DNA of 64,000 nt, from NCBI GenBank assembly GCA_020634245.1, contig JACKCC010000009.1, positions 124,001 to 188,000 of the forward strand, read 5' to 3'. The notes under the pieces were generated by a model, which was given only the letters and a program-made list of their open reading frames with translations, ran no database searches and was not told the origin of the DNA. Of this stretch, positions 50,079-59,035 are shown one piece after another (position 1 is the first letter of the stretch; each line of letters starts with the position of its first letter). Made by a program: the position numbers and the translations under genes. Source of the stretch: Ardenticatenaceae bacterium (GTDB taxonomy: Bacteria > Chloroflexota > Anaerolineae > Promineifilales > Promineifilaceae).

Positions 50079-51927
50079 AAGGCACCTCAATTTTCAGGGT
50101 TGTTCCACTTCCTAATGTGCTTTCTACGATGAATATTCCGCCTAACATTTCGGTCCGTTCTCGTATTCCTACCAGGCCCAGATGATCGTTAACTGTCCCA
50201 TTGCTTGTGACTGTGGATGGATCAAAACCTACGCCGTTATCTTCAATAATGATATTGAGACTGTTCGGGTTTTGATTGAGAATCACGTCTACCCGTGTTG
50301 CGTGGGCGTGGCGGATAACGTTGGTGAGTGCTTCCTGGACGATACGGTAAACGGCCGTTTCCACCTCAAGTTGCAGCCGTTTCGCCACACCAACGGCCGC
50401 AAATTGGCCAATGATGTTATATTGGCTGCTAATCGTCTCCACATGCTGCGCCAATGCTTCCAACAAGCCCACATGGTCCAAACTGGCCGGCCGTAAATTG
50501 GAAGCCAAACGATGGAGATTTTCAGCTATCTCATCCACATTCTGCTTTAATCCAGCCAGGCCTGTTAAGATGGCGTCCGGCCGGTTGGCCTGCTGCTCCA
50601 AAAAGAGTAGTTGGAGCTTAAGGGAAGCCAACGATTGACCTGCTTCATCATGCAGTTCCCGAGCGATGAAGCGGCGTTCTGTTTCTTGTATTTCTACCAG
50701 ACGGTGGGAAAGGGATTGCAACTGTTCACGACCAGCCTCGACCTGCTCAAACAGCCGAGCATTTTGAATGGCTGCTCCAGCCTGACTAACCAGGGCCTTG
50801 GTTATCTCGACATGGTGGCTGGTAAAGTAATTAGGCTGGTGTTTATTGATGACACAGAAGCCAATAACTTCATCTTCAATCGAGATAGGGACGCCCATTC
50901 CAGCTTTGCTCTTTTCGCCATCGATGAATGGTTCCCAGGTTGGGGTAACGGCCGTGTCCGGAATCCAGACATCCTCCCCCTCCCTGAATAATGTCCGCAT
51001 CTGCGGATTGTCACATGAATCCGCCAACTGCAAAATATCATTCACCTGGAATCTACTCTCAAATTCACAGCCGCGACAGGTACGCACAACATATTGATCA
51101 TCTCCATCAACAAGAATTGCAGCCGCGTTGTCATAAGGAACACCAACTACCAAGAGATCCAACAGGCTCTCCAAAACTTTATTTAGATTAAGTGATTGGT
51201 TTAATGCTTGACTGGCTATGGCTAAAATACCCGCCGCTTTTTCCAAAGTCCGCTGCTCAGTAATGTCTTTTTCAAGGAAGATTAAATGTGAAATTGCACC
51301 ATTATCGTCGCGAACAGGCGTAACAACCTGCTCTTCGATACGATCCAGCCCATTATGAAGGTGAATATTCAACTCTTCTCGCCAAACCCGACCAGACAAA
51401 AGCGCCTGCCAGCGAGTTTCCTGCCCGTCAATCACCCCTTGCCTGGCCTCAACCCACCGCAAATTCCGCCCATAAGCATCAGTAGTGGTTAAATTTACGG
51501 ATTCGGCGAAGGCTGGATTTGACCATTGAATATTACCTTGATTATCTGCGATCACAATGCCATCATCTGCACTTTCTAAAGCGGTCACCAACAAATGCAG
51601 CTTCCTTTCAGTTTGCTGCAACTTGTGCATATTAGAAAGCAGCGGGCGATAGGAGAAAATGTATAGCAGTGGGGGGATAAAGATGAGCAGCGTGGCAGAA
51701 ACAAACGTTGTTTCCAGCACATGTTTTAACGTTTCATCATGCCCTTCGACCAAATATTCGTAAGAAAGCAAAGCCAGGGCGGTGACAAAAATAATTGTGA
51801 CAATACTGCCGGCTAACAGACGAAAAGGTGAAAATTGATTCTTAAGCCAGGATAGTGATTCCGCTGTTTCGCCCTCTTGGGGATCTGCAAAGAGGGTTTG
51901 TGCATTCTGTGTGGTTGAATTACTCAT
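50053..51927 (-). CDS. Sensor histidine kinase with PAS and GAF domains (NarX/LiaS type)
   Basis: The product of about 624 residues has two N-terminal membrane helices close together (about 35-55 and 70-90, with almost no outer loop). A PAS domain follows (about 110-225, DGIVIADNQGNIQWSNPAF), then a GAF domain (about 255-405) and a HisKA_3 dimerisation helix with the phospho-histidine in FIARELHDEAGQSLASLKL near 435. The ATPase has NVIRHAHATRVDV (N box) and IEDNGVGFD (G box). The GAF region contains a CRGCEFESRF cysteine pair that might bind a cofactor. The stimulus is unknown. Start chosen at ATG 51927. It is co-transcribed with the regulator after it. Confidence 0.92.
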   Translation of the reverse strand: MSNSTTQNAQTLFADPQEGETAESLSWLKNQFSPFRLLAGSIVTIIFVTALALLSYEYLVEGHDETLKHVLETTFVSATLLIFIPPLLYIFSYRPLLSNMHKLQQTERKLHLLVTALESADDGIVIADNQGNIQWSNPAFAESVNLTTTDAYGRNLRWVEARQGVIDGQETRWQALLSGRVWREELNIHLHNGLDRIEEQVVTPVRDDNGAISHLIFLEKDITEQRTLEKAAGILAIASQALNQSLNLNKVLESLLDLLVVGVPYDNAAAILVDGDDQYVVRTCRGCEFESRFQVNDILQLADSCDNPQMRTLFREGEDVWIPDTAVTPTWEPFIDGEKSKAGMGVPISIEDEVIGFCVINKHQPNYFTSHHVEITKALVSQAGAAIQNARLFEQVEAGREQLQSLSHRLVEIQETERRFIARELHDEAGQSLASLKLQLLFLEQQANRPDAILTGLAGLKQNVDEIAENLHRLASNLRPASLDHVGLLEALAQHVETISSQYNIIGQFAAVGVAKRLQLEVETAVYRIVQEALTNVIRHAHATRVDVILNQNPNSLNIIIEDNGVGFDPSTVTSNGTVNDHLGLVGIRERTEMLGGIFIVESTLGSGTTLKIEVPYGDSRVDS

Positions 51928-52132
51928 ATTACTTCTATGTATAAGATAACTGGATTTAATCAGGTTATGGTGGAAACAGCATAATCTTCCCAAGTAAGCA
52001 GCTATTCAGCCTTCTCCAAGTACTAATATACATGCTAAAAATTACTAAGTTTCTTACAAGAATAATCAAGTTAGCGCCAACATAAGGTGAAAAACCCACA
52101 CCTTGCAACAATTTAATTTTCCCCGCCTATAT

Positions 52133-52155
52133 GCACATCCCTTGATGTGCTTTTT
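52133..52155 (+). terminator. Terminator-like hairpin in the gap upstream of the kinase gene
   Basis: GCACATC pairs with GATGTGC around a CCTT loop and is followed by TTTTT on the plus strand. No plus-strand gene precedes it, so it may end antisense transcription or an unrecognised short RNA in 51930-52130. The rest of 51928-52269 shows one ACGGCCGT motif near 52181 and no gene. Confidence 0.45.
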
Positions 52156-52269
52156 GATCTTAGGATAATGGGGAGAGAAACGGCCGTTTCACCCAATCGG
52201 GACGACTTAATTTATCGCCCGAACTTCAGAATGAAAAACATCAGACAAAAACGAAAGACAAGACCCGAA

Positions 52270-52797
52270 TCATCCTTTGTTTACACCAAACAAATCCGGA
52301 ATTGAAGCGCAAAGGCCAGTTTGGGAAAGCAAATAAGCGGCAACAAACAGCACAATCGCTCCCATCCAGAATGGGGAACCCACCATTATGTAATCGTAGG
52401 CCAACCCAGCACACAACGACCCAATGATATTCATAACACTGCCAACTGCGGAAGTAACACCCAATAATTTACCGGCCTCCTGAGATGACATACGTTCTAC
52501 ACTTAAAGTCGTCAATGTTGGAAAAATGAACGCGCTCATCCCGCTGCCCAGCATATAGATAAACAAAGCAAACCACAAAAACGGCGCAAAAAATACCCCC
52601 GTGGAAAAAGCGCCAGCCCCACTAATCCGCCAACCCCTGTATATTTTTCTCCAAATCGAGGCACCCAGCGCGGCACGAGGAAAGAATTTACCAGGGCGAT
52701 AGCAAGACCAGACATCATCATCATCACACTTAAATGCCAAGTCTCTGCAAAAAACTTATCTATCATAAATAAAGCTGCAATACTGTTGATGCCATCT
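52270..52797 (-). pseudogene. MFS transporter remnant, truncated and frameshifted
   Basis: Two overlapping minus-strand frames together encode the C-terminal half of a major-facilitator transporter. One runs from GINSIAALFMIDKFF through VPRWVPRFGEKYTG. The other holds PFLWFALFIYMLGSGMSAFIFPT and AGKLLGVTSAVGSVMNIIGSLCAG. The switch lies at an A-run at 52605-52609 (a one-base loss). The N-terminal half is missing and the break is next to transposase debris near 52800. It is a decayed gene. Confidence 0.8.
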
Positions 52798-52825
52798 AGC
52801 TACCTGACAGTAATTTTTTAGGATG

Positions 52826-52901
52826 GGATGACAGTCAAAAAACCTGTTAAAGTAGAAACAGACAATTTCACTATAACAGGAGTTACAAATGACTGTCATC
52901 C
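52826..52901 (+). repeat. Inverted repeat spanning the transposase remnant start
   Basis: GGATGACAGTC (52826-52836) and GACTGTCATCC (52891-52901) are perfect 11-bp complements. The second covers the transposase start region (ATG at 52889), so the transcript would hide its own start, a common way for insertion sequences to silence read-through expression. Confidence 0.5.
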
Positions 52902-53330
52902 GTACCTATCATACAATGATCAATAAGATTCAACATACCATTCCAACTGGCCATGCTTATCGTTTGCGTAACCTTGCCTGGTTCGTGACCGGGATTTTCC
53001 ACAGTCAGTCGGTACATATATCCAAGGTGGCTAACAAGATTCCTGGTCAGGCCAAACGAGTAAGCCAAACACGACGTCTCAGTCGTTTTCTGGATAATAG
53101 CCAGGTTCGTGTACGTCAATGGTATCGTCCCGTGGCGTCATCTTTGTTGCAGGAAGCGGCCAAATCCGGTGTCATTCGTTTAATCATTGACGCCACAAAG
53201 GTAGCCCAAAACCATCAATTACTGATGGTTTCCCTGGCCTATCGATGACGAGCCTTGCCCGTCGCTTGGACGTGGATACGAAGTGCTATAGGGCATAGTT
53301 CCGGTTCCAAGCAAGCCGCCTTGCAGTGGA
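52889..53330 (+). pseudogene. Broken IS4-type transposase
   Basis: An N-terminal fragment of 119 residues (MTVIRTYHTMINKI..., then RRLSRFLDNSQVRVRQWYRP and LIIDATKVAQNHQLLMVSLAYR) ends at a TGA at 53246-53248. The same frame continues after this stop with RALPVAWTWIRSAIGHSSGSKQAAL, so the stop replaced an Arg codon. The rest of the enzyme is missing. The remaining sequence runs straight into the promoter of the LacI-type gene. This is an old, inactive insertion. Confidence 0.8.
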
Positions 53331-53335
53331 ATAAC

Positions 53336-53364
53336 TTGACAACCCTATAACACTCTTGTATTCT
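53336..53364 (+). promoter_or_regulatory. Sigma-70 type promoter of the LacI-family gene
   Basis: TTGACA (53336-53341) and TATTCT (53359-53364) are 17 bases apart, a near-consensus promoter. The predicted start near 53371 lies just ahead of the operator at 53380-53393. Confidence 0.7.
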
Positions 53365-53379
53365 ATCAAGAAATACAAT

Positions 53380-53393
53380 TGTGAGCGCTCACA
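53380..53393 (+). promoter_or_regulatory. Perfect LacI-type operator
   Basis: TGTGAGCGCTCACA is a perfect 14-bp palindrome of the form recognised by LacI/GalR-family repressors. It lies about ten bases after the predicted transcript start of the repressor gene, so autorepression is likely. I found no second copy in front of the substrate-binding protein gene at 54609. Confidence 0.8.
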
Positions 53394-53435
53394 TATGCGT
53401 TTTCATCCCCGATAAAACGCCATTATAGAACTGCC

Positions 53436-54467
53436 ATGAACCGGCAACGCGTGACTATTAACGATGTAGCAAGATTAGCAGGGGTTTCTTACCAAACCGT
53501 TTCACGTGTCATCAACAACAAGCCAAACGTAAGCAACAGCACCAGAAAGCGTATTCAAAAAATTATTACCGAGACCGGTTATAGACCTAGTCCAATTGCC
53601 CGTAGTCTGGCTACAGCCCGAACAGCCACTATTGGCCTGGTGGTACCTGACATCTCTAACCCTTACTTTTCCGCCTTAGCTCGTGGAGTTGAACAAGTAG
53701 CCTACGCCCATAATTATAGTGTTCTACTGTGCAATACAGGCGAAGATGCTTCACGTGAGCTAGACGTGCTGCGTACACTAGATGAAATGTACGTAGATGG
53801 CGTGATTGTTTGTGGTCTTCGCCAAGCAGATGCTCCTCTCCAGCAAGCGCTCGATTGTTTTCGAGCTTTTGTAATGATTAATCGACGCTTTGCCAATAAG
53901 GTGACACCAGCTATTAACGTGGACGATGTTTTAGGTGGTTATTTGGCAACCACACACTTACTAGATTTGGGCCACACGGCCATTGGTTACATTGCTGGTC
54001 CAACTACTTCTTTCAGTGGTGTTAGGCGGTTAAAAGGGTACGAAAAGGCATTAGCAGAAGCTGGCATTCATCGAAAACCAGGCTGGGTACAGTATTGCAC
54101 GCCAACTGTCGCTGGTGGTGAAACAGCGGTCCGTTTATTAAACACCAACCACCCAGAAATATCGGCCTTATTTTGTTATAACGATTTGGTCGCCATAGGT
54201 GCAATGCGAGACTGTTTGGCACAAGGACGGCGGATACCCGAAGATATGGCCATAGTTGGCTATGATGACATCATGCTAGCCACCCTGGTCTCCCCACCAC
54301 TCACTACATGCCATGTTCCCCGCGAGGAAATGGGAAGTCAGGCAGTCACCATGCTGCTTAGCTGCATAAATGACGAAGCTAACATGTGTAACGAAATTAT
54401 CATCACGCCAGAACTGGTTATTCGGGCAAGCACGTTGGGAACGAACACGGCCGTTACCAAACCATGA
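53436..54467 (+). CDS. LacI-family transcriptional repressor
   Basis: The 343-residue product has the LacI helix-turn-helix (TINDVARLAGVSYQTVSRVINN, here residues about 7-28) and the hinge helix (SPIARSLAT). A periplasmic-binding-protein-like sugar domain follows, with IGLVVPDISNPYF near 68, GHTAIGYIAGP near 178 and MAIVGYDDI near 268. It probably represses the sugar-uptake genes downstream and its own promoter through the operator at 53380-53393. The effector is likely an amino-sugar derivative, judged from nagA/nagB. One ACGGCCGT copy lies at its 3' end, unlike the following genes. Confidence 0.93.
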   Translation: MNRQRVTINDVARLAGVSYQTVSRVINNKPNVSNSTRKRIQKIITETGYRPSPIARSLATARTATIGLVVPDISNPYFSALARGVEQVAYAHNYSVLLCNTGEDASRELDVLRTLDEMYVDGVIVCGLRQADAPLQQALDCFRAFVMINRRFANKVTPAINVDDVLGGYLATTHLLDLGHTAIGYIAGPTTSFSGVRRLKGYEKALAEAGIHRKPGWVQYCTPTVAGGETAVRLLNTNHPEISALFCYNDLVAIGAMRDCLAQGRRIPEDMAIVGYDDIMLATLVSPPLTTCHVPREEMGSQAVTMLLSCINDEANMCNEIIITPELVIRASTLGTNTAVTKP

Positions 54468-54608
54468 CACACTCAAATCACCCAACTTGCAATTAGTGAA
54501 CTCTTAAACCGACAAGGAGGTGCTCAAAAACAAGAGTATTTCAAAAACAGGAAGAGAAGAATACAGAATTTTAATTGGAAAGTACCCACATTTTCACGGA
54601 GAAGAAAA

Positions 54609-56720
54609 ATGAAATTCAAATCAAGATCGATTCGGAATTTGATAGTTGGAATCAGTTTAATGCTGATTCTTGGCTTATTGCTAGTTGGCTGTTCCAGCCC
54701 GCCAGCTGAAGAAGCCCCCGCAGTTGAAGAACCAGCCGCAGAAGAGCCGGCTATGGAGGAACCCGCAGCTCAAGAACCAGCAGTCGAAGAGCCTGCTGCC
54801 GAAGAACCAGCCGCCGAAGAACCAGCCGCCGAAGAACCAGCTGCTGAAGAACCGACCGCAGCAGAATCTATGTACCATGAAGCGCCAATGTTGGCCGAAA
54901 TGGTAGCTGCTGGCGAACTGCCGCCAGTTGACGAACGTCTGCCCAATGAACCATTAGTCGAAGACGTTGTCGATTCAATCGGCGTTTACGGTGGCACCTT
55001 GCGTCGCGCTTTTCTTGGCCCTGGCGACCACAATAATTACACTCGTGTCGTCTATGACGCTTTAGTACGCTTTGCGCCCGACGGCTCCGAAGTCATCCCG
55101 CACATCGCCAAGGGTTGGGAATCGAATGATGACTTCACCGAATGGACGGTTTTCCTGCGCGAAGGCATGAAGTGGTCAGATGGTGTACCCTTTACGGCCG
55201 ATGACATCCTGTTCTGGTATGAACACATCCTGCTCAATGAAGACCTCTCACCAACCACACCGGTTTGGATGCAGAATGCAGATGGATCCGTAGCCACAGT
55301 CGAAAAGGTAGATGATTACAGCGTAAAGTGGACTTACGGGCAGCCTAACACAGCTTTCTTGTTAGATTTGGCTAATAAAGATGGCGCAGACAAGGCAATC
55401 GAAAATCTATCTTTTGTACCAGCCCATTATCTGATGGATTACCATCCCGATTTTGCCGATGCGGCAGACCTGCAAGCCAAGGTTGATGAAGCTGGGTTTG
55501 ATACCTGGGTAGAACTCTTTGCTGTTCAAGCAATGCCCCATGTCAGCGGTACTCGCCCAAGTACGGCTGCCTGGATGCCTAACGGCACTAGCGTCTCCGA
55601 TCAAGTCTTCACTATCGTTCGTAACCCTTATTACTTCGCAGTAGATCCCGAAGGCAACCAGTTGCCCTACATCGATGAGGTACGCTTTACTTTCTTTGCC
55701 GACAAAGAAGCCCTGAACCTGGCTGCCGTTGCTGGCGAAATCGATCTCCAGGGTCGTCATATCGATATGAGCGCCTACCCAGTACTCAAAGAAAACGAAG
55801 ATGCTGGTAACTATCACGTCATCACCTGGCCCACTTTTGGTGGCTCAGATGCCGCAGTTACATTCAACCAAACCTGGGTAGCCAACGATCCCGTCTTGGG
55901 TGAATTATTCCAGAACCATGACTTCCGCGTCGCGCTGTCTTATGCCATCGACCGCGAAGCCATTAAGCAATCGGCCTTCTTAGGACTTGGCGAGGCGCGC
56001 CAGCCCGTGCCTGCGCCATTCCATCCCTACTATCCAGGGGATGAATATGCTTTCATGTACACGGAACACGATATCGATCAAGCGAATGCCTTGTTAGACG
56101 ATATCGGCCTGACCGAGCGCGATGCCGACGGCTTCCGCTTGTTACCCAACGGCGAACCAATGGATATTGAACTCAGCGTAGTGCCGCAGTTTGGCAACTG
56201 GCCAGATATTGGTCAATTGATTGTCGAAGACTGGGCGGATGTAGGCATAAAGGCCCATGTGGAGGTTCGCGAACGTACCATTCATTTCGCAATGAGACCT
56301 AACAACGAACTGATGGCTGAACTCTGGAATAACGATACCACCGGCTTCCCCTTCAGTGGTCAACCACAACAGGATGTCCGCAGCTCTGTCGCCACGACCT
56401 TTGGCCCGCTTTACCGTGTCTGGTATGAGACCAAAGGCGAGGAAGGCCTCGAACCACCAGATGAGATCAAACAGCTGGTTGAAATCATTGACGAGGCTAA
56501 AGTGTCTGGTTCCGAGCGCCAGATTGAACTGGCTCAAGAGTTGTTCAAACTTTGGGCTAACAGCGTTTATCAAATCGGTACAGTTGGCCTGACCCCCATG
56601 GTTCAGGGTGTGGTTGTTGCCAATGACAACTTGATGAACGTACCAGCAGTCGCCGGTAATGACTGGCCTTTGCGGACGCCTGGTGACACCCGTCCCGAAC
56701 AGTACTTCTTTGCTCAATAG
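54609..56720 (+). CDS. Opp/Dpp-type ABC transporter substrate-binding lipoprotein
   Basis: The 703-residue product has a signal and lipobox GLLLVGCSS near residue 28. A striking linker of tandem A-E-E-P-type repeats (residues about 33-78) is followed by a family-5 solute-binding domain: IPHIAKGWESNDDFTEWTVFLREGMKWSDG near 160, and RVALSYAIDREAIKQ near 440. Family members bind peptides, nickel or oligosaccharides. The amino-sugar genes downstream favour a chito- or muro-oligosaccharide. The domain is longer than most (about 500). The ATG follows GGAGAAGAAAA. Confidence 0.9.
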   Translation: MKFKSRSIRNLIVGISLMLILGLLLVGCSSPPAEEAPAVEEPAAEEPAMEEPAAQEPAVEEPAAEEPAAEEPAAEEPAAEEPTAAESMYHEAPMLAEMVAAGELPPVDERLPNEPLVEDVVDSIGVYGGTLRRAFLGPGDHNNYTRVVYDALVRFAPDGSEVIPHIAKGWESNDDFTEWTVFLREGMKWSDGVPFTADDILFWYEHILLNEDLSPTTPVWMQNADGSVATVEKVDDYSVKWTYGQPNTAFLLDLANKDGADKAIENLSFVPAHYLMDYHPDFADAADLQAKVDEAGFDTWVELFAVQAMPHVSGTRPSTAAWMPNGTSVSDQVFTIVRNPYYFAVDPEGNQLPYIDEVRFTFFADKEALNLAAVAGEIDLQGRHIDMSAYPVLKENEDAGNYHVITWPTFGGSDAAVTFNQTWVANDPVLGELFQNHDFRVALSYAIDREAIKQSAFLGLGEARQPVPAPFHPYYPGDEYAFMYTEHDIDQANALLDDIGLTERDADGFRLLPNGEPMDIELSVVPQFGNWPDIGQLIVEDWADVGIKAHVEVRERTIHFAMRPNNELMAELWNNDTTGFPFSGQPQQDVRSSVATTFGPLYRVWYETKGEEGLEPPDEIKQLVEIIDEAKVSGSERQIELAQELFKLWANSVYQIGTVGLTPMVQGVVVANDNLMNVPAVAGNDWPLRTPGDTRPEQYFFAQ

Positions 56721-56733
56721 CAAAATGTAAATG

Positions 56734-56766
56734 AGAATGGACCATTCGGCCAGAATGGTCCATTCT
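56734..56766 (+). other. Intercistronic hairpin 1 after the binding-protein gene
   Basis: A 14-bp perfect stem, AGAATGGACCATTC with GAATGGTCCATTCT and a GGCCA loop, lies 14 bases after the stop. There is no T run. Such stems commonly protect the binding-protein mRNA and reduce read-through into permease genes, keeping the binding protein in excess. Confidence 0.65.
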
Positions 56767-56781
56767 GGTAAAAGAAGAAAT

Positions 56782-56820
56782 CCAGGTGGGGGAACTGATC
56801 ATTTTGTCTCACCCACCTGG
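56782..56820 (+). other. Intercistronic hairpin 2
   Basis: CCAGGTGGG (56782-56790) pairs with CCCACCTGG (56812-56820) around a 21-base loop. Together with hairpin 1 it forms a tandem stem structure in the 135-base gap before the first permease gene. Confidence 0.55.
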
Positions 56821-56855
56821 TGGCCTATTTATTTAATTGCGCTGGGGTAATCTTT

Positions 56856-57839
56856 ATGTCTCAATACATCATCAAGCGCTTAATACTTCTGCCCTTTCTG
56901 CTGGTTATCTTTTCGATTTTCGCTTTTGTCATTATTCAAGCACCGCCAGGTGACTTTATTACGACCTATATTGCTGATTTGGCTGCCTCTGGTTCCGCTG
57001 TTGATCAGGCGCAGATGGATGCTTTGCGTGAGCGATACGGCCTTGATCAACCGATGTACATGCAATACATCAAATGGATGAGCCGCATCGTCACCGGAGA
57101 CTTAGGTTTTTCCCTTGATTGGCAAAAACCGATCAAGGAATTAATCGGTGAGCGCATCGCCTTGACAGTCATGCTTGGCCTTTTCACTTTTGCTTTCACC
57201 TGGGTGCTGGCTGTGCCCATCGGCATCATATCCGCCGTAAAACAGTACTCATTCCTCGATTATGCTTTCAGCATTTTTAATTATTTTGGTGTGGCCACGC
57301 CGACTTTTATGACAGCACTGATCATCATGTGGCTGGCCTTCACTAAATTGGGTATCAGCGTGACCGGGCTTTTCTCTCCGGAATACATTGACGCTCCCTG
57401 GTCTATGGCCCGCGTGGAAGATCTCCTGCGGCACATGTGGCTGCCCATGGTCATCCTTGGCCTGGATGGCACGGCACGGCTGGCACGTATTATGCGCGCT
57501 AACCTCTTGGATGAACTGAATAAGCCTTATGTAGAAATGGCACGGGCTAAAGGTATGTCCGAGTGGAAATTAGTGCTGAAGTACCCGGTGCGCCTAGCCA
57601 TTAATCCTCTGGTCAGTACGATTGGCTGGTACCTGCCTTTAATCTTCTCTGGCAGCGTCATTGTGGCTACCGTTATGAATTTGCCAACCATTGGCCCCAT
57701 GCTGCTGCGCTCCTTGATCAGCCAAGATATGTTCCTGGCAGGCACTATCGTCATGATATACCTTTTCTTAGCTGTCATCGGCACCCTGATCTCGGATATT
57801 CTGCTGGCGTGGCTTGATCCTCGCATCCGAATGGAGTAG
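56856..57839 (+). CDS. ABC transporter permease (DppB/OppB type)
   Basis: The 327-residue product is the first membrane permease of the importer, with six helices. MSQYIIKRLILLPFLLVIF is the family N-terminus, and the EAA loop lies in PYVEMARAKGMSEWKLVLKY near residue 225. LRERYGLDQPMYMQYIKW near 65 is also typical. The ATG at 56856 is chosen because the family N-terminus begins there. The frame extends upstream without a ribosome site. The next gene starts seven bases after its stop. Confidence 0.93.
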   Translation: MSQYIIKRLILLPFLLVIFSIFAFVIIQAPPGDFITTYIADLAASGSAVDQAQMDALRERYGLDQPMYMQYIKWMSRIVTGDLGFSLDWQKPIKELIGERIALTVMLGLFTFAFTWVLAVPIGIISAVKQYSFLDYAFSIFNYFGVATPTFMTALIIMWLAFTKLGISVTGLFSPEYIDAPWSMARVEDLLRHMWLPMVILGLDGTARLARIMRANLLDELNKPYVEMARAKGMSEWKLVLKYPVRLAINPLVSTIGWYLPLIFSGSVIVATVMNLPTIGPMLLRSLISQDMFLAGTIVMIYLFLAVIGTLISDILLAWLDPRIRME

Positions 57840-57846
57840 TCTGGCT

Positions 57847-59007
57847 ATGAGTCCCGAAACAAACCCCTCTTCGACTACGACCATAATTCCTTCGCAAAGT
57901 TCTCCTACCCATGAGGAAGAAGTTGATTCAATTTATGTTGCCCCAAACTGGAAGTTGGTATGGTGGCGATTCAAGAAACATCGTCTGGCTTTGGCCAGCA
58001 CCTTCATTGTTATTCTAGTCGCTGTTGTGGCCATAATCCCGAGCTTTTTTAGCACTCAAGCTCCAGACGAGTCAGTCGCTACCGAATTGTTTATCCCGCC
58101 CCAGCGAGTGCACTTCTTTGATGATGGACATCTGCGATTGTTTGTCTATGCAGTTATCGGCGTTCGAAATCCAAATACGTTACGCATGGAGTGGGAAGTT
58201 AACCCTGATGAAAAGATCTATTTGCAGCTTTTTGCCCAGGGGTACAGCCACAAAGTACTGGGATTCGAAACCAACCGACACTTTATCGGTCTGAAGGAGC
58301 CTGAATCAGGTGCCCCTTTCCATCTATTGGGAACAGATCGTTTAGGGCGCGACGAATGGTCACGTCTCATGTATGGTACGCGTACATCACTATCGATAGG
58401 CTTGCTTGCTGTTATTATCAGCACGATCCTGGGCATCATCCTTGGTGGACTATCGGGATATTACGGCGGCACGACGGATATGATCATCCAGCGGTTGATC
58501 GAATTACTACAGTCGCTGCCGGCCATTCCTATTTGGCTTGCTTTGTCAGCGGCCATGCCGCGCACATGGTCGGTGGAACAGACCTATTTAGCCATCACGG
58601 TAATCCTAGCTCTGATCGGCTGGACGACCCTGGCACGCGAGATCCGCAGTCGGTTTCTTTCGCTGCGAGAAGAAGATTTTGTGGTTGCAGCTAAATTGTC
58701 TGGTTCAAAGGAATCCCGTGTGGTCTTTCGGCACATGATGCCGACGATGTACAGCCATATTATTGCGGCCGTTACACTCGCCATTCCGGTCATGATCATC
58801 AGTGAAACCTTTTTGAGTTTCCTGGGGTTGGGGCTGCGACCGCCAGCCATCAGTTGGGGTGTATTGTTACAAGAAGCACAAAACTTGCAGTCTATCGCCC
58901 TGGCCCCCTGGCTTCTTTTACCTGGTCTGGCCGTAATAATCACCGTCTTGGCCATGAATATCATGGGGGATGGTTTGCGCGACGCGGCCGATCCTTATAG
59001 TCATTAA
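57847..59007 (+). CDS. ABC transporter permease (DppC/OppC type)
   Basis: The 386-residue product is the second permease. Its cytoplasmic N-terminus is Ser/Thr/Pro-rich. One helix (LALASTFIVILVAVVAIIP) is followed by a long outer segment (about residues 80-170, longer than usual), then five helices with LLGTDRLGRDEWSRLMYGTR near 161 and the EAA loop VVAAKLSGSKESRVVFRHMMP. It pairs with the preceding permease to form the channel. The extended outer segment is a feature of some cluster-C importers. Confidence 0.92.
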   Translation: MSPETNPSSTTTIIPSQSSPTHEEEVDSIYVAPNWKLVWWRFKKHRLALASTFIVILVAVVAIIPSFFSTQAPDESVATELFIPPQRVHFFDDGHLRLFVYAVIGVRNPNTLRMEWEVNPDEKIYLQLFAQGYSHKVLGFETNRHFIGLKEPESGAPFHLLGTDRLGRDEWSRLMYGTRTSLSIGLLAVIISTILGIILGGLSGYYGGTTDMIIQRLIELLQSLPAIPIWLALSAAMPRTWSVEQTYLAITVILALIGWTTLAREIRSRFLSLREEDFVVAAKLSGSKESRVVFRHMMPTMYSHIIAAVTLAIPVMIISETFLSFLGLGLRPPAISWGVLLQEAQNLQSIALAPWLLLPGLAVIITVLAMNIMGDGLRDAADPYSH

Positions 59008-59035
59008 TTAAATAATCAGATAGAGCGAACAGTAT

